Assembly: GCF_019890635.1 (NCBI RefSeq)
Contig: NZ_JAIOAB010000009.1
Location: 1 to 64,000, forward strand
DNA: 64,000 nt
Direction: 5' to 3'
Source: Streptomyces sennicomposti
GTDB taxonomy: Bacteria > Actinomycetota > Actinomycetes > Streptomycetales > Streptomycetaceae
Shown: piece after piece, positions 36,277-44,374 of the stretch
Layout of the letters: each line of letters opens with the position of its first letter
Numbering within the stretch: the stretch's first letter is position 1
The notes under the pieces: generated by a model
Told to the model about the DNA's origin: nothing
What the model saw: the letters and a program-made list of their open reading frames with translations, nothing else
Database searches by the model: none
Translations under genes and position numbers: made by a program

Positions 36277-37170
36277 ATGACAGCCCCCCACGCGCGCACG
36301 GCCACCGCCGGACGCGATCTTCGCCTGCTGCGGGCCGCGGTGTTCGCCGCGGTCTGCGTCGTGCTGGCCGCGGCCGGGCACACGCTGGCCTCCTGCGCCA
36401 CGGTTCCGCTGTGGACGCTCGCCGTGGGGTTCCTCGGCTCGCTCGTCCTGGTGGCGCCGCTCGCCGGCCGCGCGCGTTCGCTGCCGGGGATCGCGGCGCT
36501 GCTGGCGCTCGGGCAGACCGTGCTGCACACGCTGTTCGGGCTGGGACAGCACGGCATGGGCGCCGCGAACGGCATGAGCGGCATGGCCGGGATGCCCGGC
36601 ATGGCCTCCGGCTCGACGGCGGGCATGGGCTCGGGGTCCATGGCGGCCATGGACCACGCGCACGCGCTGTCCGACGCCACGCTGGTGGAGCGGGCCGCGC
36701 ACTACGTCTGCGGCGGCACCGGCGCGGCGATCAGCCCCGCCCGCGCCTACCGCATCCTGGTCGACGCGCACCTCTACTCCGGTCCCGCGCCGTCCGCCGC
36801 GCGGCACCCGGCGGACGCCCTGACCACGGGCGGCGCGGCGGCCTCGCTGCTGCCGTCCCTGCCCATGCTGCTCGGCCACGTGCTGGCCGCGCTCGCCGCG
36901 GGCTGGCTGCTGCGGCGCGGCGACCTCGCCCTGCTGCGGCTGATCGAGCTGTCGGCGCACGGCGTCGCCGAGGGCGCGCTCATGCGGTCGCTGCGCGGGG
37001 CGCTCGCGCTGGTGTGCGCCCTGTGCGCCGGACTGCCCACCGCGCCCGGAACGGGCCCGCGCTTCGCCCGCACGGCCGACTCCACGCCGCTCACACCCCC
37101 CACCACCGCACTCCTGCACACGGTGATCCGCCGCGGCCCGCCGGCCGCCGGCCTCGCTCTCGCCGCCTGA
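36277..37170 (+). CDS. Met/His-rich polytopic membrane protein of the copper module
   Basis: 297 residues. Three N-terminal membrane helices (about 20-40, 47-66, 72-90) precede a metal-ligand-rich loop at about 91-130. This loop has repeated G-M-x-G-M steps (HGMGAANGMSGMAGMPGM, then SMAAMDHAHA). A later hydrophobic helix is at about 190-210, followed by a basic Pro/Thr-rich tail. The Met and His pattern is that of copper-binding segments, and the next genes encode YcnI, Sco, ECuC, CopC-CopD and DtpA. It may therefore be a copper sensor, acceptor or transporter partner (inference). No CsoR-like operator was found upstream. The ATG at 36277 lacks a strong ribosome site. Confidence 0.8.
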   Translation: MTAPHARTATAGRDLRLLRAAVFAAVCVVLAAAGHTLASCATVPLWTLAVGFLGSLVLVAPLAGRARSLPGIAALLALGQTVLHTLFGLGQHGMGAANGMSGMAGMPGMASGSTAGMGSGSMAAMDHAHALSDATLVERAAHYVCGGTGAAISPARAYRILVDAHLYSGPAPSAARHPADALTTGGAAASLLPSLPMLLGHVLAALAAGWLLRRGDLALLRLIELSAHGVAEGALMRSLRGALALVCALCAGLPTAPGTGPRFARTADSTPLTPPTTALLHTVIRRGPPAAGLALAA

Positions 37171-37354
37171 CGCGACGCGACCAGCACCCCATCGAGTCCG
37201 GCGAGCCCGCCGAGCGGGCCCGGCCGGGGGAGCGGGCCGCCGTCGCGCGGCACGCGCGCGTGCCCGTGCCCGGCAGGCCGTACGGCCGGCCGTCCCGCGC
37301 ACGCGCCTCTCCCCGATCACCGGAACACCCACTCGCATCGGAGTGCACTTCGCC

Positions 37355-38098
37355 ATGAAGGCCATCACCCGCAGGACCTCCCGTCTCGTCACCGTCGGCG
37401 CCCTCGCCGGCACCGCCGTCCTCGCCGTGTCCGTCCCCGCGTTCGCGCACGTCACCGTGCAGCCGGAGGGCGCGGCCGCCAAGGGCGGTTACGCGGTCGT
37501 CGACTTCAAGGTCCCCAACGAGCGCGACAACGCCTCCACGACCAAGCTCGAGGTCAACTTCCCCGCCGACCACCCGCTGGCCTCGGTGATGCCGCAGCCC
37601 ATCGACGGCTGGAAGATCCAGGTCACCAAGTCCGCGCTGGCCAAGCCGCTGGAGATGCACGGCAAGAAGATCACCGAGGCGGTCACCAAGGTCACCTGGA
37701 CCGCCGACGGCAAGGGCATCGAGCCGGGCTACTTCCAGAAGTTCCCCGTCTCCCTCGGCGCGCTGCCCGAGGACACCGACCAGCTCGTCTTCAAGGCGCT
37801 GCAGACGTACTCCAACAAGGAGGTCGTCCGCTGGATCGAGGTGCAGCAGAAGGGCCAGGAGGAGCCCGACAACCCGGCGCCCACGCTCCAGCTGACCGCC
37901 GCGGCCGACGGCCATGACGCGGCGGCCCCGGACGCCACCGCCGCCGCCGACGCCAAGCCCGCGGCCCAGAGCACCGCCTCCGCCAAGAGCGGCACCGACA
38001 CCACGGCCCGGGTCCTCGGCGTCGTGGGCATCGTGGTCGGCGCGGCGGGCGTGGCGTACGGCGTGTTCGCCGGGCGCCGGCGGACCACGGCCGCCTGA
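37355..38098 (+). CDS. YcnI-family copper-binding protein (DUF1775)
   Basis: 247 residues. A signal peptide ends at VPAFA, so the mature protein starts with histidine (HVTVQPEGA). In this family the N-terminal His, with a downstream Glu, binds copper outside the membrane. The DUF1775 core is at about 32-165 (GGYAVVDFKVPNERDN; GWKIQV; VRWIEVQQKG). An Ala/Lys-rich linker and a C-terminal membrane anchor (VLGVVGIVVGAAGVAYGVFA) plus RRR complete it. The ATG at 37355 is 12 bases inside a longer GTG frame. It sits between the Met-rich protein and Sco. Confidence 0.9.
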   Translation: MKAITRRTSRLVTVGALAGTAVLAVSVPAFAHVTVQPEGAAAKGGYAVVDFKVPNERDNASTTKLEVNFPADHPLASVMPQPIDGWKIQVTKSALAKPLEMHGKKITEAVTKVTWTADGKGIEPGYFQKFPVSLGALPEDTDQLVFKALQTYSNKEVVRWIEVQQKGQEEPDNPAPTLQLTAAADGHDAAAPDATAAADAKPAAQSTASAKSGTDTTARVLGVVGIVVGAAGVAYGVFAGRRRTTAA

Positions 38099-38111
38099 TC
38101 CGCCGTCCGCA

Positions 38112-38158
38112 GCGCGCACCGGGGTCGTGCGACTCCGTTGTACGACCCCGGTGCGCGC
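38112..38158 (+). terminator. Long hairpin between ycnI-like gene and sco
   Basis: Arms at 38112-38128 and 38142-38158 pair perfectly over 17 bases around a 13-base loop. No T run follows. It could end transcription after the YcnI gene or lower expression of sco and the following genes. Confidence 0.65.
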
Positions 38159-38187
38159 CGGATTCCTCACTTCTGGGACATTTCTCT

Positions 38188-38838
38188 ATGCGCAAGAAGA
38201 CGTACGCCGCGACGGCGCTGCTCGCCGCCGCCCTGATGGCCCTCTCCGCCTGCGACAGCAGCGGCGGCGGCGACAAGCCCGCCACCGTCGTCGCCGAGCA
38301 GTCCTCGCAGCAGGCCGCCACGGTCCTCGACCAGCCGTTCGAGAAGCCGGATCTGGTGCTCACCGACACCCACGGCGAGAAGTACGACCTCCGCAAGGAG
38401 ACCGCGGGCCGGCCCACGCTGATCTACTTCGGCTACACCCACTGCCCCGACATCTGCCCGCTGACGATGAGCAACATCGCCGTCGCCAAGAGCAAGCTGC
38501 CCAAGGCGGAGCAGGACAAGCTGCGGGTGGTGTTCGTGACCACCGACCCGGCCCGTGACACCCCCGCCGAACTCGGCAAGTGGCTCGGCATGATGGACCG
38601 CCAGTTCATCGGGCTGACCGGCGACTTCGCCACCATCCAGGCCGCGGCGCGCAGCGTCGGCATCGCCATCGAGCCGACGAAGAAGGACAAGAACGGCAAG
38701 CTCGTTTCCGTGCACGGCACCCAGGTGATCGCCTTCTCCCCGAAGACGGACGCCGGCTACGTGGTCTACGGCGAGAGCACCACCGTCGAGGACTTCACCA
38801 AGGACCTGCCCAAGATCGTCAAGGGACAGAACCCGTGA
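38188..38838 (+). CDS. sco: Sco (SCO1/SenC) copper-delivery lipoprotein
   Basis: 216 residues. The lipobox LSAC at about residues 19-22 predicts a membrane-anchored lipoprotein. The thioredoxin-like Sco domain has the copper-binding pair C-P-D-I-C (about residues 86 and 90) in YTHCPDICPLTM and the copper His in LVSVHGTQ (about 176). Sco proteins carry Cu(I) to cytochrome oxidase, and in S. lividans work with the neighbouring copper chaperone in development and in supplying copper enzymes (known). The gene overlaps the next one by GTGA, so the two are coupled. Confidence 0.95.
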   Translation: MRKKTYAATALLAAALMALSACDSSGGGDKPATVVAEQSSQQAATVLDQPFEKPDLVLTDTHGEKYDLRKETAGRPTLIYFGYTHCPDICPLTMSNIAVAKSKLPKAEQDKLRVVFVTTDPARDTPAELGKWLGMMDRQFIGLTGDFATIQAAARSVGIAIEPTKKDKNGKLVSVHGTQVIAFSPKTDAGYVVYGESTTVEDFTKDLPKIVKGQNP

Positions 38839-39317
38839 GGCGCGCGACGACGGCTCTCCTCACGGCCGGCGCGCTGGCCGGCACCGCCCTGCTGAGCGGG
38901 TGCGGCGGCTCGGCCTCCGCCTCCGGCGACGGTTCCGGCGCCCGGCCCGACCTGTCCGTCGGCTCCGCCTACATGCCCCAGCCGGTGTCGGACTCCATGG
39001 CGGCCGGCTTCCTGACGATCGTCAACAAGGGCGGCGCCGCCGACGAACTCACCTCGGTCACCAGCGACGCGGCCGGCTCCGTCACCGCGCACGAGACCGT
39101 CGGCGGGACGATGCGGGAGGCCGACCGGCTCACCGTGCCCGCGCACGGCCGGCTGGAGTTCAGGAGCGGCGGCGACCACCTGATGTTCGACGGCCTCAAG
39201 CGCAGGCCCGAGCAGGGCCAGATGGTCTCCGTCGTCCTGCACTTCGCCAAGTCCGGCGAGCTGAGGGTCGAGATGCCGGTCAAGCCGGCCACGTACAACC
39301 CGTCGACCGGACACTGA
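38835..39317 (+). CDS. ecuC: PCuAC-type extracytoplasmic copper chaperone (ECuC)
   Basis: The 160-residue lipoprotein has lipobox LLSGC at about 21. The PCuAC domain has the copper-binding His/Met set: AHETVGGTM (about 84-92) and the H-x-M of GGDHLMFDG (about 112-118). It binds Cu(I) outside the cell and hands it to Sco. The GTG at 38835 overlaps the sco stop (GTGA). The longer frame upstream lies within sco and is not used. The symbol follows the S. lividans operon. Confidence 0.93.
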   Translation: MRRATTALLTAGALAGTALLSGCGGSASASGDGSGARPDLSVGSAYMPQPVSDSMAAGFLTIVNKGGAADELTSVTSDAAGSVTAHETVGGTMREADRLTVPAHGRLEFRSGGDHLMFDGLKRRPEQGQMVSVVLHFAKSGELRVEMPVKPATYNPSTGH

Positions 39318-39330
39318 GGGAGGGACCACC

Positions 39331-41295
39331 TTGACGCGGACCATCACCCCCCGGGCCGCCCGGCCCCTGGTGCTGCTTCTCCTGGCCGTCGCCGGCCTGC
39401 TGCTGGCCGGGGCGGGCCCCGCCGCCGCGCACGCCGCGCTGACCGGCAGCGACCCCCAGCAGGGGGTGGTGGTCCCGCAGGCGCCCGCCCAGGTGTCGCT
39501 GACCTTCTCCGAGCAGGTCGCCATGGGCGACGACTCGCTGCGCGTGCTCGACCCCGCGGGCAAGCGGGTCGACACCGGAAAGCCCGCCAACATCAGCGGG
39601 ACCACGTACGCCGTGCGGCTGCGCGGCGGCCTGGCCAAGGGCACCTACACCGTCACCTACCAGGTGATCTCCGCCGACAGCCATCCCGTCGGCGGCGCCT
39701 ACACCTTCTCCATCGGCGCCCCCTCCAAGACGTCGGTCGTCACCGGCGGCCAGGAGGTGGGCGGCGGACTCGTCGGCCTGCTGTACGGCGTGGGCCGCTA
39801 CGCCTCGTACGCCGGTTTCATCGTGCTGGCCGGCGGCGCCGCCTTCGTGCTGGCCTGCTGGCAGCGCGGGGCCGGGGTGCGGGCCGTGCAGCGACTCGTC
39901 GTCTCCGGCTGGCTCACCCTCACCACGGCCACCCTCGCCCTGCTGCTTCTGCGCGGCTCCTACACCACCTCCGGCAAGGCCGGGGACATCGTCGACCTGG
40001 ACCTGCTCGGGCAGGTGCTCCAGACGAAGACGGGCGCCGCCCTGGTCTCCCGGCTGCTACTGCTCGCCGCAGCGGCGCTGTTCGTGGCGGTGCTCTTCGG
40101 GGTGTACGAGAAGCGCGAGGACGAGGAGAAGCGGGACCTGACCTTCGGGCTCGCGATCGGCGGGACGGTGGTCGCCGCCGGGCTCGCCGCCAGCTGGGCG
40201 ATGGCCGAGCACGCCTCGGTCGGCCTCCAGCCGGGCATCGCGATGCCCGTCGACGTCGTCCATCTGCTGGCCGTGGCCGCCTGGCTCGGCGGGCTCGCCG
40301 CACTGCTGGTCGCGCTGTACCGGGCGCCCGCGGACCGGCCGGTCGAGCCCGCCGCCGTACGCCGCTTCTCCCGCCTGGCCTTCGGCTCGGTCGTCGCGCT
40401 GATCGCCACCGGCGTCTACCAGTCCTGGCGCCAGCTCGGCTCCTGGTCCGCGCTGACCGGGACGCGCTACGGGCAGCTGCTGCTGGTCAAGGTCGCCCTG
40501 GTGCTGGTGCTCGTCGCCATCGCGTCGTTCTCCCGGCGCTGGACCGCCCGGCTGGCCGAGGCGGCGACGGACAAGGCCGCGGTGAAGGCGGGCAAGGCCG
40601 CGGTGAAGGCGGGCGCGGGCGCCGGAAAGGCCGGTGCGGGCGCTGGGAAGCAGGCCACGGGGGCCGCAGCGAAGGGGAAGCACGCCACGGAGGCCGCGGC
40701 GGCCGGCGGCGACGCGCGGCGGGCCGCTCAGCTCGCCCGGCAGCGGGCCGCCATGGACGCGGCCCGGCTCAAGCGGCAGCGCGACGCCGACCCGAACCGC
40801 TCCGGGCTGCGCCGCTCGGTGCTGGCCGAGGCGGGCGTCGCCGTGGTCCTGCTCGTCGTCACCACCGTGCTGACGCAGACCGAACCCGGACGCACTGTGG
40901 AGGAGGCCGCGGCGGCCACCTCGTCGTCCTCGTCCTCCTCGTCGTCCTCGGCCGGGACCGTCACCCTCGACATGCCGTTCGACACGGGCGGCCAGAACGG
41001 CAAGGGCGTCGTACGGCTCGACATCGACCCCGCGCGCGTGGGCGGCAACGAGATGCACCTCTATGTGCAGCGGCCGGACGGCAAGGCCTTCGACGTTCCC
41101 GAGGTCAAGGTCGCCTTCACCCTGACCGCGAAGAGCATCGGGCCGCTGCCGGTGGCCCCCGACCACATCACCACCGGACACTGGGCGGCGAGCGGGGTGG
41201 AGATCCCGATGGCGGGCGACTGGCAGGTCGCCGTGACCGTGCGGACCTCCGACATCGACCAGGTGACCGTCACCAAGAACGCGCAGATCGGCTGA
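39331..41295 (+). CDS. dtpB: CopC-CopD fusion copper protein (DtpB)
   Basis: 654 residues. The start codon is TTG, with GGGAGGGA 7 bases upstream and no nearby ATG or GTG. After a signal peptide the mature CopC domain begins with AHAALTGSDP and ends with the copper motif SADSHPVGGAY. Eight CopD membrane helices follow to about 415. A Lys/Ala/Gly-rich stretch (about 415-475, AVKAGKAAVKAG units), another helix, a nine-serine run and a C-terminal YtkA-like outer domain (about 545-654) complete it. It should bind copper outside and may pass it across the membrane. It lies 6 bases before dtpA. Confidence 0.92.
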   Translation: MTRTITPRAARPLVLLLLAVAGLLLAGAGPAAAHAALTGSDPQQGVVVPQAPAQVSLTFSEQVAMGDDSLRVLDPAGKRVDTGKPANISGTTYAVRLRGGLAKGTYTVTYQVISADSHPVGGAYTFSIGAPSKTSVVTGGQEVGGGLVGLLYGVGRYASYAGFIVLAGGAAFVLACWQRGAGVRAVQRLVVSGWLTLTTATLALLLLRGSYTTSGKAGDIVDLDLLGQVLQTKTGAALVSRLLLLAAAALFVAVLFGVYEKREDEEKRDLTFGLAIGGTVVAAGLAASWAMAEHASVGLQPGIAMPVDVVHLLAVAAWLGGLAALLVALYRAPADRPVEPAAVRRFSRLAFGSVVALIATGVYQSWRQLGSWSALTGTRYGQLLLVKVALVLVLVAIASFSRRWTARLAEAATDKAAVKAGKAAVKAGAGAGKAGAGAGKQATGAAAKGKHATEAAAAGGDARRAAQLARQRAAMDAARLKRQRDADPNRSGLRRSVLAEAGVAVVLLVVTTVLTQTEPGRTVEEAAAATSSSSSSSSSSAGTVTLDMPFDTGGQNGKGVVRLDIDPARVGGNEMHLYVQRPDGKAFDVPEVKVAFTLTAKSIGPLPVAPDHITTGHWAASGVEIPMAGDWQVAVTVRTSDIDQVTVTKNAQIG

Positions 41296-41301
41296 ACCAC
41301 C

Positions 41302-42606
41302 ATGACCGACCGGACCCTCCAGGACCCGTCCGCGCTGCCCGAACAGGACCCGTCCGCGCTGCCCGAACCCCGGCAGGCCGACACCCCCGCCGCCGCGGGC
41401 GTGTCACGCCGGCGGCTGCTCGGCACGGCCGGTGCCACCGGTCTCGTCCTGGGCGCCGCGGGCGCCGCCGCCGGGTACGCGGCGGCGCCCGCCGGGGCCA
41501 CCCCGCTCACCTCGCTCGGCGCCGGGCGGGCGATGTTTCACGGGAAACATCAGCCCGGCATCACCGAGGGCCTCCAGGCGCGCGGCCATCTCGTCGCCTT
41601 CGACCTGGCGGCCGGAGCGGGCCGCCGGGAGGCCGCCGCGCTGCTGCGCCGCTGGTCGGCGACGGCCGAGCGGCTGATGGCGGGCGAGCCCGCCGCGCAC
41701 GGCGACACGGACGTCGCCCGGGACGCGGGACCGTCCTCGCTGACGATCACCTTCGGCTTCGGACGCGCCTTCTTCGACCGCACCGGCCTCCAGAAGCAGC
41801 GCCCGGCCGCCCTGGCCCCGCTGCCGGACTTCTCCTCCGACCGGCTCGACAAGGCGCGCAGCGACGGCGATCTGTGGGTGCAGATCGGCGCCGACGACGC
41901 GCTGGTCGCCTTCCACGCGCTGCGCGCGATCCAGAAGGACGCGGGCAGCGCCGCCCGGATCCGCTGGCAGATGAACGGCTTCAACCGTTCGCCGGGGGCC
42001 ACCGCGCACCCCATGACGGCCCGCAATCTGATGGGCCAGATCGACGGCACCCGCAACCCCAAGCCGTCCGACTCCGACTTCGACCGCCGGATCTTCGTCC
42101 CCGCCGACGGCGACCCGGCCTGGATGGCGAACGGCTCCTACGCCGTCGTCCGCCGTATCCGGATGCTCCTGGACGACTGGGAGAAGCTGTCGCTCAGCCG
42201 CCAGGAGAACGTCATCGGGCGGCGCAAGGCCGACGGCGCACCGCTCAGCGGGGGCGACGAGACCACCGAGATGGACCTGGAGAAGACGGGCCCGGACGGC
42301 TCCTATCTCGTCCCGGTCAACGCCCACGCGCGGATCACCCGGCCCGACCGGAACGGCGGCGCGGCGATGCTGCGGCGGCCCTTCTCGTACCACGACGGCT
42401 TCGACGACCGCGGGGTCCCGGACGCGGGCCTGCTGTTCATCTGCTGGCAGGCGGACCCGCTGCGCGGCTTCGTGCCGGTGCAGCGCAAGCTGGACCGCGG
42501 CGACGCGCTGTCGCCGTACATCCGGCACGAGGCCAGCGGGCTGTTCGCCGTGCCGGGCGGTGCGGCGAAGGGCGAGTACGTGGGGCAGCGGCTGCTGGAG
42601 GGGTGA
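41302..42606 (+). CDS. dtpA: Tat-exported dye-decolourising haem peroxidase DtpA
   Basis: 434 residues. The twin-arginine signal SRRRLLGTAG is followed by a hydrophobic stretch ending near AAAPAGA. The DyP core has FHGKHQPGI, the catalytic Asp in the G-x-x-D-G motif GQIDGTRNP, and the proximal haem His expected in PVNAHARITRP. A late LFICWQADP and the C-terminal VPGGAAKGEYVG fit the A-type, EfeB-related group. It reduces peroxide while oxidising substrates outside the cell and, in S. lividans, acts with Sco and ECuC in copper-dependent development. The start region holds a 24-base direct repeat coding QDPSALPE twice. Confidence 0.95.
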   Translation: MTDRTLQDPSALPEQDPSALPEPRQADTPAAAGVSRRRLLGTAGATGLVLGAAGAAAGYAAAPAGATPLTSLGAGRAMFHGKHQPGITEGLQARGHLVAFDLAAGAGRREAAALLRRWSATAERLMAGEPAAHGDTDVARDAGPSSLTITFGFGRAFFDRTGLQKQRPAALAPLPDFSSDRLDKARSDGDLWVQIGADDALVAFHALRAIQKDAGSAARIRWQMNGFNRSPGATAHPMTARNLMGQIDGTRNPKPSDSDFDRRIFVPADGDPAWMANGSYAVVRRIRMLLDDWEKLSLSRQENVIGRRKADGAPLSGGDETTEMDLEKTGPDGSYLVPVNAHARITRPDRNGGAAMLRRPFSYHDGFDDRGVPDAGLLFICWQADPLRGFVPVQRKLDRGDALSPYIRHEASGLFAVPGGAAKGEYVGQRLLEG

Positions 42607-42690
42607 GGCGGGCGTCCCGCCGGAGGCGGCGCGGGGGTGAGGCGGGCGTCCCGCCAGAAGTGGCGCGGGGGTGAGGCGCGTGCCGCACCG
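42600..42690. repeat. 34-base-period direct repeat at the dtpA end
   Basis: GGGGTGAGGCGGGCGTCCCG units start at 42600 and 42634, and a partial one at 42668. The first contains the dtpA stop codon. No separate terminator hairpin is evident, although GGCGGGCGTCCCGCC can fold on itself. Confidence 0.75.
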
Positions 42691-42801
42691 GAGGCGCTGG
42701 AGGGCGGCCGGCTCGGCCGCCCGGGCTTGCGGGTTCACCCGCCGGAGGGGTGGGCGTGAGACACGCGGGCCGAGCCGGTGCGGGGCCATTAGGGTGAGGT
42801 C

Positions 42802-43734
42802 ATGCCAGCGAGCTACGCGTATCTCGGTCCTGAGGGCACCTTCACCGAAGTCGCCCTTCGCACGCTTCCCGAGGCGGCCACGCGGGAGCTGATCCCGTAC
42901 GTCTCGGTGCAGTCCGCGCTGGACGCGGTCCGCACCGGGGAGGCCGAGGCCGCGTTCGTGCCGATCGAGAACTCCGTCGAGGGCGGCATCACCACGACGC
43001 TCGACGAGCTCGTCGCGGGCCAGCCGCTGATGATCTACCGCGAGGTGCTGCTGTCGATCACCTTCGCGCTGCTGGTCAGGCCGGGTACGAAGCTTTCCGA
43101 CATCAAGACGGTCACCGCCCACCCGGCGGCCCAGCCGCAGGTGCGCAACTGGCTGAAGGCGAACCTCCCGGAGGCCGTCTGGGAGTCGGCCGCCTCCAAC
43201 GCGGACGGCGCCCGGCTGGTCCAGGAGGGCCGCTACGACGCCGCCTTCGCGGGCGAGTTCGCCGCCGCCCGGTACGGCCTGGAGGCCCTGGAGACGGAGA
43301 TCCACGACGCGGAGAACGCGCAGACCCGGTTCGTCCTGGTCGGCCGGCCCGCCCGGCCCGCGGCGCCCAGCGGCGCGGACAAGACGTCGGTGGTCCTGTG
43401 GCAGCGCGCCGACCACCCCGGCGGGCTGCGCGACCTGCTCGGCGAGTTCGCCACCCGCGGGATCAACCTCATGCTGCTCCAGTCCCGTCCGACGGGCGCG
43501 GGCATCGGCAACTACTGCTTCTGCGTCGACGCCGAGGGGCACATCGCCGACCGCCGGATGGCGGAGGCGCTGATGGGCCTGAAGCGGCTGTGCCTCCAGG
43601 TGCGTTTCCTCGGCTCGTACCCGCGGGCGGACATCGGGGTCGCGGATGTGCGGCCGCCGTTCACCGGGACCTCGGACGAGGAGTTCGTGGCCGCCGCGGA
43701 CTGGGTGGCCCGCTGCCAGGACGGCCGTTTCTAG
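42802..43734 (+). CDS. pheA: Prephenate dehydratase
   Basis: The 310-residue monofunctional enzyme has the catalytic lobe at residues 1-185, with YLGPEGTFTEVAL, PIENSVEGGI and the catalytic T-R-F in AQTRFVLVG (about 175-177). A C-terminal ACT domain at about 195-275 reads GGLRDLLGEFATRGINL, and the usual E-S-R-P motif is Q-S-R-P here. It turns prephenate into phenylpyruvate for phenylalanine, with feedback through ACT. A TAGGGT at 42790-42795 placed 6 bases before the ATG suggests a leaderless mRNA. Confidence 0.97.
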   Translation: MPASYAYLGPEGTFTEVALRTLPEAATRELIPYVSVQSALDAVRTGEAEAAFVPIENSVEGGITTTLDELVAGQPLMIYREVLLSITFALLVRPGTKLSDIKTVTAHPAAQPQVRNWLKANLPEAVWESAASNADGARLVQEGRYDAAFAGEFAAARYGLEALETEIHDAENAQTRFVLVGRPARPAAPSGADKTSVVLWQRADHPGGLRDLLGEFATRGINLMLLQSRPTGAGIGNYCFCVDAEGHIADRRMAEALMGLKRLCLQVRFLGSYPRADIGVADVRPPFTGTSDEEFVAAADWVARCQDGRF

Positions 43735-43755
43735 CCGGTCCGGTCCATTTCGCGG

Positions 43756-43822
43756 GGTCCGACGGGTCCGACGGGTCCTGCGGGTCCCGCGCGGGTCCGG
43801 CGGGGTCCGACGGGGTCCGCTT
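43756..43822. repeat. Short tandem repeats of GGGTCCGAC type after pheA
   Basis: Seven to eight degenerate 9-11-base copies (GGGTCCGAC, GGGTCCTGC, GGGTCCGGC) lie just past the pheA stop. No clear terminator hairpin is formed. Confidence 0.65.
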
Positions 43823-43867
43823 CCGGCCAGTACCGGCCCTTTCACGGGGGTCGCGGGCGTGGCGCCG

Positions 43868-44179
43868 TTATCCACAGAAGTTATCCACAGGCTGGCCGAT
43901 CGACCTGGGGACAAGTCGACACGGAGGCGGGACTCAGTCGACAAATCGGTCCCTGGCGCTCAAGTCGGGCCACCGTCCCACAGGTCACCCTTCGTCCACC
44001 CGTTTCCTCCGGTTCATCTTTTGGGGCGACCTTTTTCCACCCGAAAGTGGCCGTCGGACCGGTTTGGGGCAGGAATTCTTCCTTCCGGCCGCGCTTCACG
44101 GATGATCAATTCCGAAGTCCACAGATCTTCCACACAGCCTGTGGACAACTCTTCGGCCGAGGGGGATTCCTGTGGACAA
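43868..44179. promoter_or_regulatory. DnaA-box cluster, group B, between pheA and serS
   Basis: Four perfect 9-mers are present: TTATCCACA at 43868-43876 and 43881-43889 on the plus strand, and TTGTCCACA at 44140-44148 and 44171-44179 on the minus strand. Weaker matches lie between them (minus TTGTCCCCA at 43906-43914; AAGTCCACA at 44115-44123; TCTTCCACA at 44126-44134). The boxes sit in a 640-base gap (43735-44374) of unusually low GC. Clusters of DnaA boxes outside oriC are known in S. coelicolor; this one may titrate DnaA or control serS. Confidence 0.75.
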
Positions 44180-44374
44180 GAGGGCCGCCAAGTCCCCTGT
44201 CCCACAAGGAAATCCGGTCAACCGGACGATCGCGGCCTGCCTCCTTCCGGGGAGCGGAAGCCGCCTTATTGACACTCCGCCGCAATTCCGCCCCAACGGT
44301 ATGCGGCGGCACGCCGGGCGCGGTTCGGAATACTGGGTCGTGGGCGGCGACGGCGCACGGGTAGCCTTGACCGC

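Noticed and set aside
41535-41548. GTTTCACGGGAAAC, one base from parS, inside dtpA
   Set aside because: It codes part of the conserved DyP motif F-x-G-x-H-Q (FHGKHQPG), which explains the sequence; the mismatch is in the centre of the site.
44272-44277. TTGACA hexamer upstream of serS
   Set aside because: No -10 hexamer at 16-19 bases; the nearer TAGCCT at 44362 fits a leaderless start better.
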